From NCBI GenBank assembly GCA_934635545.1, contig CAKTZN010000128.1:1-5365 (forward strand): a stretch of DNA of 5,365 nt, read 5' to 3'. The DNA is from an uncultured Oscillospiraceae bacterium (lineage in GTDB: Bacteria; Bacillota; Clostridia; Oscillospirales; Oscillospiraceae). Within the stretch, counting starts at the first letter, position 1. Every line of letters begins with the position of its first letter. A program made the translations under genes and the position numbers. Shown in pieces: positions 4,774 to 5,365 of the stretch. The notes beneath the pieces are model-generated. The model saw nothing but the letters and a program-made list of their open reading frames with translations, did not search any database and was not told where the DNA came from.

Positions 4774-4802
4774 TGGATTTATTCAAAACGATGTGCTATA
4801 AT
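4774..4802 (+). promoter_or_regulatory. Promoter of the deaminase gene
   Basis: A perfect TATAAT (4797-4802) is preceded by TGC, making an extended -10. The 17-base -35 position reads TGGATT, a weak match, as is usual for extended -10 promoters. The expected start is near 4809. The AT-rich leader contains the dyad ATAAATT-AA-AATTTAT (4811-4826) just before the GGGAG ribosome binding site, which could be a small operator or RNA hairpin. Confidence 0.7.
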
Positions 4803-4837
4803 AAAATTCAATAAATTAAAATTTATGGGAGAAACTT

Positions 4838-5230
4838 ATGGAGAACTCATGGGATAAGTTATATCAAGCAGCTCTCGATGTGTTGAAACCGAGACAAGTT
4901 TCAAGCATGGTTGAGGCAGGTGGGGTCGCCGCAGCCGTGGAATCTGCATCGGGGAAAGTTTATGTAGGGGTATGCGTAGATACTGCCTGTACACTTGGAA
5001 TTTGTGCAGAAAGAAATGCCATTTTCAATATGATTACGAACAACGAGAACTCCATTTCGCGCGTGATCGCGGTGGGAAGTGATGGAAAGGCGGTTCCTCC
5101 TTGCGGAGCTTGCCGTGAACTTATGGTGCAGCTTATGCCAGAGGATTACCGTGGTGTAGAAATCATGATGGATTATGAGACTGGACGAACTGCAACCCTC
5201 GGCGAATTGACACCGGAATGGTGGATATGA
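4838..5230 (+). CDS. Cytidine deaminase-like / blasticidin-S-deaminase-like protein
   Basis: The 130-residue protein has the zinc-dependent cytidine deaminase fold. The zinc/catalytic motif is CAER at 56-59, with zinc ligand C56 and proton-shuttling E58. PPCGACRE at 87-94 supplies zinc cysteines C89 and C92. The VAAAVESASGKVYVGV strand pair (30-45) precedes them. In classical Cdd the next segment holds an NxE pair that contacts the ribose; here the aligned positions read CVD (46-48), with one residue fewer before CAER. Length and the ending (LGELTPEWWI) recall blasticidin-S deaminase as much as cytidine deaminase, so the substrate is uncertain. The start has GGGAG (4827-4831) 6 bases upstream. 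Codons such as TTA, AGA, CAA and AAA are commoner here than in the genes to the left, suggesting separate acquisition. It is a single-gene unit with its own promoter and terminator. Confidence 0.88.
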   Translation: MENSWDKLYQAALDVLKPRQVSSMVEAGGVAAAVESASGKVYVGVCVDTACTLGICAERNAIFNMITNNENSISRVIAVGSDGKAVPPCGACRELMVQLMPEDYRGVEIMMDYETGRTATLGELTPEWWI

Positions 5231-5277
5231 GCCGTTGCGAAACCTACAGTTTGCAACTATCTTTCTGAAAACGCCAA

Positions 5278-5322
5278 AACACCCCGCACCATGCGTCCTG
5301 TAAACGCACGGTGCGGGGTGTT
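5278..5322. terminator. Bidirectional hairpin terminator after the deaminase gene
   Basis: Nineteen positions pair (5278-5296 with 5304-5322) around a 7-base loop, with one imperfect pair (5291/5309) that is A-C in plus-strand RNA and G-U in minus-strand RNA. The plus side continues TTCGTTCTGTT, a weak T-rich tail 48 bases after the deaminase stop. The minus side has TTTT at its foot. It probably ends the deaminase transcript and may also serve a minus-strand gene beyond the right edge. Positions 5323-5365 show no gene. Confidence 0.75.
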
Positions 5323-5365
5323 CGTTCTGTTGAGGCAAACTGCTTTGTCACCCCATATACTTCTC

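Larger units (their letters stand above)
4239..4837. other. Gene-poor gap with hairpins and about 340 unidentified bases
   Basis: No convincing gene is seen between the MBL promoter and the deaminase gene. The left part holds hairpins at 4239-4279 and 4293-4354, the right part a hairpin at 4706-4743 and the deaminase promoter. Between 4360 and 4700 the sequence is AT-richer than the genes to the left, with a TTGACA on the minus strand (4405-4410), a small dyad ATATTC-CGAT-GAATAT (4389-4404), and a CGCG-GTTT-CGCG hairpin (4591-4602) followed by CTTTTG on the plus strand. Open frames here (4508-4801 plus, 4441-4674 minus) have composition and borders that do not look like real genes. It may be gene debris, an unrecognised non-coding RNA, or a small non-autonomous repeat. 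Confidence 0.55.

Noticed and set aside
4508..4801. Open frame of 97 codons on the plus strand
   Set aside because: It crosses the hairpin at 4706-4743 and the deaminase promoter, has only a weak AGGGA upstream, and shows no recognisable domain.
4901..5338. Open frame of 145 codons on the minus strand
   Set aside because: It starts beyond the terminator hairpin and is antisense to the deaminase gene, whose zinc motifs fix the true frame.

Overview
The window looks like chromosomal DNA of a GC-rich Clostridia member, probably an Oscillospiraceae-type gut Firmicute. The reasons are strong AGGAGG ribosome binding sites, near-consensus TTGACA-17-TATAAT promoters, tightly packed short operons, and Firmicute-type families (DUF4180, DUF2148, small MarR). 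The taxonomic call is inference from style, not from a marker gene.

Layout. Positions 1-309 (minus) hold the N-terminal part of an AAA-type ATPase that runs off the left edge, behind a promoter with a perfect -10 and a TTAACG-N5-TTAACG direct repeat over a weak -35. A GNAT acetyltransferase (456-977, minus) ends in a clean intrinsic terminator (415-444). It is divergent from a short-chain dehydrogenase (1104-1877, plus). The two promoters lie back to back, and a 6-5-6 inverted repeat touches both -35 boxes. The dehydrogenase converges, with a 6-base gap, on a MarR-family regulator.

The centre is a four-gene minus-strand cluster read from right to left: an MBL-fold protein with an HxNxDH variant metal motif (3296-4174), a DUF4180 protein joined by an ATGA overlap (2934-3299), a DUF2148 cysteine-rich ferredoxin-like protein (2303-2851), and the MarR regulator (1884-2291). 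There are two promoters, one before the MBL gene and one before the DUF2148 gene. The second carries a perfect 39-base palindrome (18-base arms, 3-base centre) running from its -10 box almost to the ribosome binding site. No terminator separates the two halves. The simplest model is a redox or small-molecule-responsive MarR that represses its own DUF2148-marR promoter, with some read-through from the MBL promoter.

Positions 4239-4837 have no convincing gene. They hold three strong hairpins and about 340 bases of unidentified sequence. The right end carries a cytidine/blasticidin-deaminase-like gene (4838-5230, plus) with AT-richer codon use and altered nucleoside-binding positions, closed by a probably bidirectional terminator (5278-5322). 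This end looks like a more recently acquired piece. The most noteworthy items are the 39-base operator with its linked redox-like operon, the variant MBL active site, the atypical deaminase, and the hairpin-rich gap.
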